Assembly (NCBI GenBank): GCA_942490985.1
Contig: CALNYW010000004.1
Location: 62,001 to 126,000, forward strand
DNA length: 64,000 nt
DNA from: Thiosocius sp942490985
GTDB taxonomy: Bacteria > Pseudomonadota > Gammaproteobacteria > Chromatiales > Chromatiaceae
Direction: 5' to 3'
Shown here in pieces: positions 32,882 to 42,331 of this stretch. Below the pieces are notes generated by a model, which worked only from the letters and a program-made list of their open reading frames with translations, was not told the origin of the DNA and did not search any database. The translations under genes were made by a program, and so were the position numbers. Every line of letters begins with the position of its first letter. Positions within the stretch are counted from its first letter, which is position 1.

Positions 32882-34180
32882 TCAGTCGAAGCGGTAGATT
32901 GCCCCAGCGCTGACCAGCACGGCGCCGGCGTCGCTGAACTCACCGGTCAGGCCGTTGTCGTTGCCGGCCGCTGTCAGCTTGAGCTTGTCGCGCTTGGTGT
33001 ACAGCACCGCGCCGCCCAGCTCGAGCTGTTTCGACAGTTTGTAACGCGCGCCCAGCGAAAAGATCTTGCCGTCGGATTCCGGCAACTCGAAGCCAATCGT
33101 CTGCTTCGGCGCCGGTGATTTGTCGAGTGCGAATCCGGCCATCAATGTTAACTTTTGGTCGAACTGGTGGGTCAGGCCGAAGCGATAGGTGTTGACGTCT
33201 TTCCAGTCGCGCGGGCTGGCATCCGCAAAGTTGTCGTTGGCGGCCGCGGTCAGAAGTGCCCCAAGTCCGCCGGGGGCCATGCTTGTGATCGGCCCGCCGT
33301 AGTCGAAGTCGAGCTCTTCGTAGTCACTCCAGAACGTGCGCTCGAACACGAACTCGAGCGTAGTGTCATCGCGTACGTCGAACGCCGCAGCGATTGCGAG
33401 CGCCGCAGGCAGCGGAACGGTGACGCTCGCCGAGCCGTCGTAGCTGACGCCGAAATCGTCGGACAGTTCGGCATCGCCTTTCACTGTCAGGTCGACCTTG
33501 GACCGGTAGGTGGCAGCCAGCGCCCAGCTTTCATTCGGTTCGAATTGCACGGCGAGGTTGTAACCGAAGTCGATGGAGTCACCGGTCAGGTCGCGTGCGA
33601 GACCGAAGGTCGGTGCACCTGCCGGCGCCGTGCTCTTGACCACTCCGTCGGTGTAGACCATGCGGATGCCGCCGCCGATCGCCAGCTTGTCGTTGATGCG
33701 ATAGCCAACCGTGGGATTGATCTCGACGATCTTCAGCGTGAACTCTTCGGCCGCGCGCTCGGCGTAGCCCTCCCAGCGTTTCGACAGGCCACCCGGCGAG
33801 ACGACCGAAAGGCCGAAGCGGGCGTTGCCGACCTCAGGGCTCATGTAGTGCATTGTCGGCACCGGGATGTATTCCTCCTCGCTGGAGTCATCCGCGGTAA
33901 AGGTTCCACTGGAGGTGGTCTGCGTGCCGCGGTATTTGATGCTCTGCAGGTGCACCAGGGTCAGGTCGCCCTGGATCGCGCCGCCGCCATCCAGCAGTGC
34001 CATCCGCGCCGGGTTGTAATACGAGGCATCCGGCCCTGAGGCGTTGGCGACGTAGGCCGCGGAAAGCGCTGTGGCATTGGTTGACGTCTCCGGCAACTTG
34101 TAGCCGGCGGCCAGCGCCGATCCGCTGGCCAGGATGGCGCAGATGGTCGTAGCGGGCCGCACCCTCGAAACGGTGATCAT
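32882..34180 (-). CDS. FadL/OmpP1 family outer-membrane transporter
   Basis: A 432-residue beta-barrel protein with a signal peptide (cleavage near ALAAG) and the FadL-type N-terminal hatch region (TSTNATALSAAYVANASG, DASYYNPA). It ends in a C-terminal aromatic pattern (GAIYRFD) as outer-membrane proteins do. The family takes up long-chain fatty acids or other hydrophobic compounds. The ATG at 34180 has GGAGG six bases upstream; the frame reaches 34330 without homology. It is divergent from the LysR gene. Confidence 0.85.
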   Translation of the reverse strand: MITVSRVRPATTICAILASGSALAAGYKLPETSTNATALSAAYVANASGPDASYYNPARMALLDGGGAIQGDLTLVHLQSIKYRGTQTTSSGTFTADDSSEEEYIPVPTMHYMSPEVGNARFGLSVVSPGGLSKRWEGYAERAAEEFTLKIVEINPTVGYRINDKLAIGGGIRMVYTDGVVKSTAPAGAPTFGLARDLTGDSIDFGYNLAVQFEPNESWALAATYRSKVDLTVKGDAELSDDFGVSYDGSASVTVPLPAALAIAAAFDVRDDTTLEFVFERTFWSDYEELDFDYGGPITSMAPGGLGALLTAAANDNFADASPRDWKDVNTYRFGLTHQFDQKLTLMAGFALDKSPAPKQTIGFELPESDGKIFSLGARYKLSKQLELGGAVLYTKRDKLKLTAAGNDNGLTGEFSDAGAVLVSAGAIYRFD

Positions 34181-34393
34181 AGTTTTCCTCCCCGTGGTCT
34201 GGTGACCGCCGGCATCGCCGGGTGTTGTTGTTCGACCGATACTCCGGCAGCACGCGACGTTAAGTGACGACGCGCGTTCCTGTCCAGCGCAAGATTCGGT
34301 CAGAGGTTTGTGGGGCAAGCAGATCGACATCTGATCGTATTAACCCGCTATAATATAAAACTGTTTTATTGACGCATCTCGAGTATCGATTTT

Positions 34394-35299
34394 ATGGCAG
34401 ATCGGCGGTTACAAGTTTTTCACACCGTGGCGCGCCTGCTCAGTTTCACGAAAGCAGCCGAGACGCTACACATGACCCAGCCGGCAGTGACGTTCCAGGT
34501 CCGCCAGCTGGAGGAATATTTCAATACCCGACTATTCGACCGTACCCACAATCGCATCAGCCTCACAGAGGCCGGAGCCCGGGTCTACGGGTTTTCGGAC
34601 AAGATCTTCGAACTCTACGGCGAGATGGAAAATGCCGTACGTGAAATGACCGGCGAGATCAGTGGCTCGCTGACGATCGGTGCCAGCACGACGATCGCGG
34701 AGTACATGCTGCCGGCGCTGCTGGGCGATTTTCGCAGCCGCTATCCGGATGTCAGTATTCATCTTAAGGTGTCGAATACCGACGGTATCGTGTCGATGGT
34801 CGAGAATAACACCATCGACCTGGGCGTCGTTGAGGCTCCGGTCAGTAATAAGAATCTGGTTGTCGACGAGTGTCGACGTGACAACTTGGTCGCTATTGTA
34901 CCGCCCGGTCATCCGAAGTCCGACCTGAAGAAAATCTCTCTGGACGAATTGCTGGAATACCCGTTCATCTGCCGCGAAGAGGGGTCGGGTACGCGTGAGG
35001 TGATCGGCGAGCACATGACCAAGCACTCCAAAAGCGACACGTGCATGAATATTGCTATGGAGCTGGGCAGCCCAGAGGCGGTCAAGGGCGCTGTTGAAGC
35101 CGGCATGGGAATCTCTGTCGTATCGAATGCGACGATTCAAAAAGAGTTGCGGCTCGGTACCCTGGTTGCCATTGAGTTGGATCCGCCGCTCGAGCGTCCG
35201 TTCTCCTTCGTGCATCAGAAGCAAAAGTTCCGCGTTCGGGTCATGGAGGAGTTGCTCGATTTTGCGCAGCAGTACTGTCAGGCTCACCGCAACGACTGA
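34394..35299 (+). CDS. LysR-family transcriptional regulator
   Basis: A 301-residue LysR protein with the N-terminal winged helix (FTKAAETLHMTQPAVTFQVR) and a periplasmic-binding-protein-like effector domain (about 90-295). The effector domain resembles CysB/CbbR-like regulators that sense small anions, but the ligand cannot be told. It is divergent from fadL (213 bases), which it may regulate. It is followed by a small hypothetical gene 21 bases on. Confidence 0.88.
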   Translation: MADRRLQVFHTVARLLSFTKAAETLHMTQPAVTFQVRQLEEYFNTRLFDRTHNRISLTEAGARVYGFSDKIFELYGEMENAVREMTGEISGSLTIGASTTIAEYMLPALLGDFRSRYPDVSIHLKVSNTDGIVSMVENNTIDLGVVEAPVSNKNLVVDECRRDNLVAIVPPGHPKSDLKKISLDELLEYPFICREEGSGTREVIGEHMTKHSKSDTCMNIAMELGSPEAVKGAVEAGMGISVVSNATIQKELRLGTLVAIELDPPLERPFSFVHQKQKFRVRVMEELLDFAQQYCQAHRND

Positions 35300-35320
35300 C
35301 CTATTGGGACGGAAGGGCGA

Positions 35321-35707
35321 ATGTTGCCACCGAAGATGACCGCTACCTCGCCGGAGCAGCAAAAATTGCTCAGGCTGTTTCGCCAGCTCACCGAGACAGA
35401 TCGCAGTGCGGTGATAAACTTCGCCGCTTTTCTGGTCGAGCGTTCTACCAGCGAAGAAGACGCCAATCCTGAGGATGTCGCCACGGCGACGCCGCAGTCT
35501 ATTCCGCGGCCGGAGCAAGAAACCGTCATTGGGGCGATACGCCGACTGACCGCCACCTATCCGATGGTCGAAAAGGATGATCTGTTACACAAGGCCTCGG
35601 GGCTGATGTCTGCACACGTGATGCAGGGCAAGGCCGCTGTAGAGGTCATCGATGAATTGGAGATCGTTTTTCGCCGCCACTTTGAACGCGTAAACTCGGA
35701 CACTTAA
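35321..35707 (+). CDS. Conserved hypothetical protein
   Basis: A 128-residue helical protein. The N-terminal half resembles a leucine-rich helix pair (RLFRQLTETDRSAVINFAAF), then an acidic linker, then a helical end with MVEKDDLLHKASGLMSAHVM. It has no signal peptide and no cysteine. It follows the LysR gene by 21 bases and precedes the permease by 60, suggesting co-transcription. Function unknown. Confidence 0.6.
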   Translation: MLPPKMTATSPEQQKLLRLFRQLTETDRSAVINFAAFLVERSTSEEDANPEDVATATPQSIPRPEQETVIGAIRRLTATYPMVEKDDLLHKASGLMSAHVMQGKAAVEVIDELEIVFRRHFERVNSDT

Positions 35708-35767
35708 TCGTCGGTTGAGGTGTGGTGCAGGACTGCGCCCCATCCGGCTACAACAAAAGCAGGGCCG

Positions 35768-36832
35768 ATGCGACTCATCACCGACTGGTTCAAACGAACG
35801 TTTTCCGACCCGCAGATCGTCTTTCTGACGTTGGTGTTGGTGGTCGGTTTTGCGGTTGTGTTGACTATGGGCGACATGTTGGCGCCGGTGTTGGCCAGTG
35901 TTGTGATCGCTTATCTGCTCGAAGGGCTGGTGGTTATTCTCGAGGACCGGGGTCTGCCTCGATTGTTCGCCGTCTGGATCGTATTTGTGGTTTTCGTCTG
36001 TTTCGTTTCGCTGGTGTTGTTTGGGCTGCTGCCGCTGCTGTCGCGCCAGGTGACGGGACTGATTCAGCAATTGCCAACCATGATTGCCGAGGGGCAGACC
36101 GTGGTGATGCAGCTACCGGAGCGCTTTCCCGAGGTTATTTCTGCACCACAAGTCGAAGAATTGCTCGACGGTATCCGCGGGGAGATCGCCGGGTTTGGAC
36201 AGGAGGTGCTGAGCATGTCGTTGGCCTCGGTGGTCGGTGTGCTGACGATCCTGGTCTATATGGTCCTGATGCCGATGCTGGTGTTCTTTTTTCTCAAGGA
36301 CAAGGCCCTGATCATCCGCTGGTTCAGCGGCGTGCTGCCGGGTGAGCGGGGATTGGCGGATCTCGTCTGGATCGAGGTGGATCGCCAGATCGGCAACTAT
36401 GTAAGGGGCAAGTTCTGGGAAATAATCATCGTTTGGGCCGCCAGTCTGCTCGCGTTTTCTTTCTTCGGCCTGCAGTACGCCATGCTGCTGGCGGTTTTGG
36501 TGGGCTTGTCGGTGGTCGTGCCCTATGTTGGCGCGACCGTTGTGACCTTCCCGGTGCTACTGGTCGCGTGGTTTCAGTGGGGATGGGGGCCGGACTTCGC
36601 CTGGGTAACCATTGCTTATCTGGTCATCCAGGCCCTGGATGGCAACGTCCTCGTGCCGTTGTTATTCGGCGAGGTGGTGAATCTGCACCCGATCGCGATC
36701 ATCGTTGCGATCTTGGTGTTCGGCGGTCTTTGGGGGTTCTGGGGGGTGTTTTTCGCAATCCCACTCGCGACACTGGTGAACGCGGTGTTGCGGGCATGGC
36801 CTTCGCGCAGGCCGCTGCCCCAGCCGACCTAA
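35768..36832 (+). CDS. AI-2E/PerM family permease
   Basis: The 354-residue protein has eight predicted membrane helices and the conserved VVPYVGA and IQALDGNVLVPLLFG segments of the UPF0118/AI-2 exporter-like family. Family members export varied small solutes or ions; the substrate here is unknown. The ATG at 35768 gives a typical length; the upstream 16 codons look non-coding. Confidence 0.85.
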   Translation: MRLITDWFKRTFSDPQIVFLTLVLVVGFAVVLTMGDMLAPVLASVVIAYLLEGLVVILEDRGLPRLFAVWIVFVVFVCFVSLVLFGLLPLLSRQVTGLIQQLPTMIAEGQTVVMQLPERFPEVISAPQVEELLDGIRGEIAGFGQEVLSMSLASVVGVLTILVYMVLMPMLVFFFLKDKALIIRWFSGVLPGERGLADLVWIEVDRQIGNYVRGKFWEIIIVWAASLLAFSFFGLQYAMLLAVLVGLSVVVPYVGATVVTFPVLLVAWFQWGWGPDFAWVTIAYLVIQALDGNVLVPLLFGEVVNLHPIAIIVAILVFGGLWGFWGVFFAIPLATLVNAVLRAWPSRRPLPQPT

Positions 36833-36962
36833 CCGGTTTTTGAGAAAGGTCGACTCAGCCGCTTGGCCGATAGGCCGCAAAGCAATGCAAGTTGCTTCAG
36901 CCAAACGATCGGCACAAAGCCACCAGCCATTGCAGCTCCGCTGATGGATAAGAAATTCACCG

Positions 36963-39341
36963 TTAGATCACGACTTGTGAGAAGTCGTACTCCATGTTTT
37001 CCAGGGGCCGCTGGATGAAGTTGCCCTGCAGGTAATCCGCGCCGGATGACCAATGCAGGTCAATACTGCGTGGATCATCCACGTTGGACACGATTACGTG
37101 GGCAGGTGCGCTATGGGCTTGTCGGATGACGCTGGTGATTGTCTCGCGATCGGCTTTGAGCAGGCGTGGTGCGATGTTTATGTACTGTGCCTGCAAATAG
37201 CGCAGGACCTTGAAGGCGGCCTCTTTTTCTGGGAAACGTGACAAGGATACTTCGACATCCATTTCCCTTAGTGCGGCAATGTTGGCTTGAGCAACTTTGA
37301 GATTGTGCGAGAGATCGGGTAACCGAAAATCGATGACCAGGCCGGTCCCGACGACCTGTTTGTTGCGCAACCGTCCGGCCAGCCAAACGGGAAGGTCGGG
37401 ATTCAATGCGCTGTACGATGACTGATGTACGAAAATAAGTGTCCTGCGTCCCGACTCGCGGCGCTGCTTGAGGATGTCAATTGCACGGTCCAGGATCCAC
37501 TGGTCCAGTGCCTGGCAGCTGTCTGAGCCTTTTGCTGCATCGAGTAAGGCTTTGCCGCCGATCAGATCTCCCTGCACGTTTGGCAGTCGCAACACGATCT
37601 CGTAGGTTTCGCTGCCGCGATTCTGAAGATCCAAGAGCGGTTGATACTGGATAACAAAGCCATCGTCTCGAAGGGCGTTTTTGACCAGTTGACTGAGGTC
37701 AGCATCGGCCCGGGCAACAAATTCACGGCTATCGCGTTCAGCGCTGTGGGTGTGGACCCGATTACCACCATGCTCCGCAGCTTCATTGCAGGCGGTGCCA
37801 GCGCGGCTTACAACCCCGGTAGCTTCTGCCGTTGAGTCATCCAGATGGCAGATGCCTGCGCTGGCGGTAACCACGTGGCCGTCGCTGAAGCGGTAGTTGG
37901 CGATACGACTCAGCACTTGTTGCGCAATCTCTTCAATCGCCGGCAACGATGATCGCTGCACCAGCAGTGCAAAACTGCGATCATCGATGCGGGCAGCGAG
38001 GTCGGTATCGCTGAGCTTTTCGTCGATTAGCGTGCCTAATTCCGCGAGCAGGTGATCGACTGCGCCGACGCCTATCGACGCCTGTAAGTTATGCAAGCCG
38101 TCGGCCCGCACGACCATCACGGCTGCCGGGTCATCACTGGCTTTGCGGTCGATCCGTTTGGCAACGCTGTCGAGAAAGTGCTGGCGTGAGAACAGCCCGG
38201 TGACGCGATCATGCTTGGCCGGTTGACCTGTGGCTCGATGCAATTGTCGCGCGCGGCGTATCCGCGTACCGATCACGCCAAGCAAATGCTTCGGTCTGAT
38301 CGGTTTGGCAATGAAATCGTCGCCGCCAACGCTCAGCGCATCGAGCTGTCGATCGGAATTCTGTTCGCCAGAGACGAACACGATGGGTATCGTGACGAAC
38401 TCGGGGTGGTCGCGAATAATCGTCGTCAGTTCGATGCCATTGACCTCTGGCATGTAAATGTCCATCAAAATGAGGTCGGGCTTGAACGTTCGTAAACCGT
38501 CTATCACCTTGACGGGCTCGGTCAACTGTTGCACTTCCATGCCCGCCTTGCGAAGGATCGACCCGGCAAAATCGGCTTGCGTCGGATCGTCTTCCACGAC
38601 CAACACGCGGTAGGGCTGTTGCTGCTCAGTCGCCAATTCAAAGATTTGCGCGGCGACAGCCGGCACGTCCATTGGCGCGACAAAATAACCATCTCCACCG
38701 GCTCGGATTGCATCGACGCGCAGCTGCAAGGATGTCGAGCTGCTGACAAATATCAGCGGGATGTGAATGGATAGATGGGTTCGTAAGCGTACGAGTTCGG
38801 CAGATAATGGCGCCATATTCGATAACATGGCCGTGTCTGCAATGATGGCCCTGGGCGGGCGGGTCTCGAGTTGCACCACCAGGGTCTCTGCGTCGGAAAA
38901 GTACTGGACGTCACAGTCGCTTTGCCGCAGTGCCTCGGCCAGATCTGCAGTGACCCCGCCTTTGTCGCCTATCGTAAAAATAGTGGCGCCGCCGTGCGGC
39001 TCGTCGAGGGCTGCCTCGTTGCTCTCGGTCGCGTCGACTGCGGTTCTCAGTGTTCGAACCAATCCACCGATCGCGCTGAGCTGTGACCCATCGGGCTCGA
39101 TGTCCGCGCCGATAAATGAGCTTAGGTAGACTTCGAGCGAGAAGACGCTTTCATTGAGTTGAAACAGCGAGAGCTGCTTGCTGTTCTCGGACACCTCGCG
39201 TACCCGCTCGTAGAGCGCCGTCAGGTGTTCCACGTCCCAGCCGCCGGTTTGCAGTCGTGACCAGATTTCCTCGATCGCCGCCATGCGTTGTGGCAGCTGC
39301 CGCATAAAGGTATCGCGTTCTGATTGTGGTTCCGCGTCCAT
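36963..39341 (-). CDS. FimX-like response regulator with degenerate GGDEF and EAL domains
   Basis: The 792-residue protein has a helical N-terminus (about 1-110), a receiver-like domain without the acidic pocket (about 119-238), a true receiver (245-365; D294 in LILMDIYMPEVNG), a GGDEF domain whose signature is lost (RIDDRSF), and an EAL domain where the EAL reads IVL (YEIVLRL). It should bind c-di-GMP rather than make or cleave it, as FimX does in type IV pilus control. It is divergent from a hybrid kinase that could be its partner. Confidence 0.82.
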   Translation of the reverse strand: MDAEPQSERDTFMRQLPQRMAAIEEIWSRLQTGGWDVEHLTALYERVREVSENSKQLSLFQLNESVFSLEVYLSSFIGADIEPDGSQLSAIGGLVRTLRTAVDATESNEAALDEPHGGATIFTIGDKGGVTADLAEALRQSDCDVQYFSDAETLVVQLETRPPRAIIADTAMLSNMAPLSAELVRLRTHLSIHIPLIFVSSSTSLQLRVDAIRAGGDGYFVAPMDVPAVAAQIFELATEQQQPYRVLVVEDDPTQADFAGSILRKAGMEVQQLTEPVKVIDGLRTFKPDLILMDIYMPEVNGIELTTIIRDHPEFVTIPIVFVSGEQNSDRQLDALSVGGDDFIAKPIRPKHLLGVIGTRIRRARQLHRATGQPAKHDRVTGLFSRQHFLDSVAKRIDRKASDDPAAVMVVRADGLHNLQASIGVGAVDHLLAELGTLIDEKLSDTDLAARIDDRSFALLVQRSSLPAIEEIAQQVLSRIANYRFSDGHVVTASAGICHLDDSTAEATGVVSRAGTACNEAAEHGGNRVHTHSAERDSREFVARADADLSQLVKNALRDDGFVIQYQPLLDLQNRGSETYEIVLRLPNVQGDLIGGKALLDAAKGSDSCQALDQWILDRAIDILKQRRESGRRTLIFVHQSSYSALNPDLPVWLAGRLRNKQVVGTGLVIDFRLPDLSHNLKVAQANIAALREMDVEVSLSRFPEKEAAFKVLRYLQAQYINIAPRLLKADRETITSVIRQAHSAPAHVIVSNVDDPRSIDLHWSSGADYLQGNFIQRPLENMEYDFSQVVI

Positions 39342-39529
39342 TGGCCTTATTTAGTCTTCCAACTACAACGAGCAACCCGCACCCAACACACCGAAGCGAC
39401 GTGACGGGTGCAGTCAAACCGCAACGATATGCTATCTGTTTGCAGTCTGCCACAATACCGTCGGCTGGGCGGCCGTTTCGTGGCGGGGTTGGCCGCTATA
39501 TCGAGTTGAATTCAGGAGTATCCGGCATC

Positions 39530-42310
39530 GTGAGATCGGGTCAGTCAGGCGCGATATTGTCCGAGCCCTATCGATCGGACGACGATACCGCACTGCTGGG
39601 TCTCATTGGCGTCGAGGCCTTTCAGCACAGTGCGCGATTAGCGGGACTCTGTGGCGGGATTCTGCTGGTGCTGATCGGCGCTACCGCTTGGCTCGGTACA
39701 TCGGTCACCCGGCTCGACACTTACTGGCTGATTTGGGCCACCATGCCGGCGCTGGCGGCAACGGTTGCCGGGCCATTGCTCGGTCGTCGTCTTCTGAGCC
39801 GTCATGCATTGAATCGCTGGCGCCTGCTGCTTTTGGCGTTGATGACGATCAGCAGCAGCGCCTGGGTATTCGCGTCGGCCGTCGCGGTTGCCGAACAGCC
39901 ACCTTTACTGGCCAATCTGGTCATTGCCTGGCTCGCTTTATCGGCTGGCCTGGCGCCTCTGTTCGCGTGGCTACCGGGTCTGGCCCTGCAGCTTCTGGTG
40001 CAGCTTGGCTTTATATTGGGGTTCGGTTTTATGCATCGCGGTGCGGCAGAGGGTGGCCTTTTGCTGTTGGGCCTCTGGGTGTCACTCGCGTTCATCGCTT
40101 TCATGGCCGGCCTATATGCGCGTCGGGAGCAGCGGGTAAGGGGTGATGTCCACTACTTGCGTTTCGAGACTTCCGAGTTGCAGAAGCAGCTCGACGGGGG
40201 TCGTGAACAGTTGGACGAGGCCGCCAAGTCGCGTCAGACGCTGGAAGCCGAGCTCGCGGAGATTCTCAACCTGGCCGAGGATGCAAGTCGGGCCAAGACC
40301 GAGTTCCTGGCGACCATGAGCCATGAGATACGGACCCCGTTGAACGGCATTCTGCCGATCCTGGAAATGCTTCAGGAAACCAAGATGGATCGGGAGCAGC
40401 AGCGCTTGGTGCGAACCGCGCAGGGATCCTCCCGGCATTTGCTCAGAATCATCAACGACATTTTGGACTTCGCGAAAGTCGAATCGGGCAAGCTCCAACT
40501 CGAGGCGATAGAGATCGACGTGCGCGAGCTGGTGGGTTCGGTCAGCGAGTTGATGCGGGGCAGTGCCCGCAACCAAAACCTGAAACTCAGTGTGCGTGTT
40601 GCAGACAATGTGCCGGAAGTCGTGCGCGGTGATCCGATTCGTTTGCGACAAGTGTTGATTAATCTGGTGTCGAACGCGATCAAATTCACTGAAGAAGGCG
40701 GTATACGGATCGAGGTCTCGCGCGGCCAAATCAGCAACAAAGAAGTCGAGCTTCTGTTTGCCGTAGCGGATACCGGCGTTGGTATGCCGCAGGAGACCAC
40801 CGACCGGCTGTTCCAGCTTTTCACGCAGGCCGATGCTTCGACAACCCGGAAGCATGGGGGTACCGGGCTCGGCCTGGTGATCTGCAAGCGCCTGGTTGAG
40901 TTGATGGGTGGCAAGATCGGCGTTCGCTCGGCGCCCGGTCAAGGGTCGACCTTTTGGTTTTTAGTGCCATTGCGCAAGTCCGTTACCGAAGTACCGTCGG
41001 CCAGGCATGACCTGAAGGGAATAAGGGTCCTTACGCTGATTGAAGATGAAATGATGGCCCAGCGGGTTTCGGAACACCTTCGTGCCTGGGGGCTTAATGA
41101 GGAAGCTGTCAGCAGTGTGCACGAGGCGCTGGCGATTATTCGTTCGACGGCGATGCTTGGCCAGTCTTGGGGCTTCGATCTGATCCTGATCGATGGCAAT
41201 GGCATGGAGTCGCGTCTACCCGGTCTCCTGGCGGAGATTCGGGCGATTGAGTCATTGCGCAAGTTGCAGTTGGTTGTCGCATTGCGGTCAGAAAGCCTTG
41301 CGCAGCGTATCAAACGGGACCACGACGTGTTCGTGCTGAGTGACGACCTTCGGCCCGAACCGCTACGTCGACTCTTGCACCGCTTGTTTGATGTTGAAAA
41401 TCGTAAATACGGCAACCAGGGCCTGAAACCCGAGGAAATCTACGACGATTTGAACCTTGCGGCGGCGGATCTGGCGCCAACGCTGTTGGCAGCGCCCGGG
41501 CCCGTCAATCGCGATGCGCCACGCGTACTGTTGGTAGAAGACAATCCTGTCAACCAGGGCGTGGTCGGCAAAGCGTTGTCGCTACTCGGTATGCAGTGCG
41601 ATGTGGCCGAAAATGGTAAAGAGGCGCTCGAGCACTGTCGACTGGTGCACTTCGATCTGGTTTTCATGGACTGCCAGATGCCGGTCATGGATGGCTATGA
41701 GGCGACAGCAGAGATTCGTCGTTGGGAAGATTCCAGCGGCCTGATGCGTACACCGATCATTGCGATGACGGCAAATGCCATGGCAGGTGACCGAGAGAAG
41801 TGCCTGCAGGCGGGCATGGATGATTATCTCGCCAAACCGGTCAGCATCGATCAGTTGAGGGAGTGTCTTGCGAGCTGGCTGCCATCCGCGTCTGCGGATC
41901 AAGCCCCCAGTGGGTCTGCACTGTCATCTGCCGTGCAAGATGAGGCCAAAGAAGCCAACATGATGGTGCTGGATGATGCCGTTCTACAAGAGTTACGCGA
42001 GATCATGCAGGAGGACTATGTGAGTCTGCTAAAGACCTACATAGGTAACTCGCCAGGCCTCGTCGACGAGCTGCGGCGAGCAATGGCCCGGCAGGATGTC
42101 GAGGCGATGGTGATACCGATGCATTCACTGAAGTCATCGAGTGCCAACGTCGGTGCCATGGCGGTCTCGGCACTCGCCCGACAGGGTGAAACTTATGCGA
42201 GGGCGGATGATTTTGAGGCGGCCAGCCGCGTGGTGAAAGAGATCGAAACAGCTTTCACTGATGCGCAAAGGGCGTTGCGTGAACACATCAGTGAACAACA
42301 ACACGCGTAG
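39530..42310 (+). CDS. Hybrid sensor histidine kinase (BarA-like)
   Basis: A 926-residue membrane kinase: several membrane helices (about 40-195), a coiled coil (205-250), HisKA with H265 (SHEIRTPLNG), HATPase, a degenerate receiver, a true receiver (D714 in LVFMDCQMPVMDG) and a C-terminal Hpt domain (H865 in MHSLKSSSANVGA). A full phosphorelay can thus pass to a separate regulator. The GTG at 39530 with CAGGAGT upstream is preferred to the ATG at 39326, which would overlap the neighbouring divergent gene. The neighbour's receiver is a natural target. Confidence 0.85.
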   Translation: MRSGQSGAILSEPYRSDDDTALLGLIGVEAFQHSARLAGLCGGILLVLIGATAWLGTSVTRLDTYWLIWATMPALAATVAGPLLGRRLLSRHALNRWRLLLLALMTISSSAWVFASAVAVAEQPPLLANLVIAWLALSAGLAPLFAWLPGLALQLLVQLGFILGFGFMHRGAAEGGLLLLGLWVSLAFIAFMAGLYARREQRVRGDVHYLRFETSELQKQLDGGREQLDEAAKSRQTLEAELAEILNLAEDASRAKTEFLATMSHEIRTPLNGILPILEMLQETKMDREQQRLVRTAQGSSRHLLRIINDILDFAKVESGKLQLEAIEIDVRELVGSVSELMRGSARNQNLKLSVRVADNVPEVVRGDPIRLRQVLINLVSNAIKFTEEGGIRIEVSRGQISNKEVELLFAVADTGVGMPQETTDRLFQLFTQADASTTRKHGGTGLGLVICKRLVELMGGKIGVRSAPGQGSTFWFLVPLRKSVTEVPSARHDLKGIRVLTLIEDEMMAQRVSEHLRAWGLNEEAVSSVHEALAIIRSTAMLGQSWGFDLILIDGNGMESRLPGLLAEIRAIESLRKLQLVVALRSESLAQRIKRDHDVFVLSDDLRPEPLRRLLHRLFDVENRKYGNQGLKPEEIYDDLNLAAADLAPTLLAAPGPVNRDAPRVLLVEDNPVNQGVVGKALSLLGMQCDVAENGKEALEHCRLVHFDLVFMDCQMPVMDGYEATAEIRRWEDSSGLMRTPIIAMTANAMAGDREKCLQAGMDDYLAKPVSIDQLRECLASWLPSASADQAPSGSALSSAVQDEAKEANMMVLDDAVLQELREIMQEDYVSLLKTYIGNSPGLVDELRRAMARQDVEAMVIPMHSLKSSSANVGAMAVSALARQGETYARADDFEAASRVVKEIETAFTDAQRALREHISEQQHA

Positions 42311-42331
42311 CTACGGATTGAGCACTGAGGA

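Noticed and set aside
35722..36345. 207-codon ORF inside the AI-2E permease gene
   Set aside because: It is a shadow frame of the permease with arginine/glycine-rich, non-protein content.
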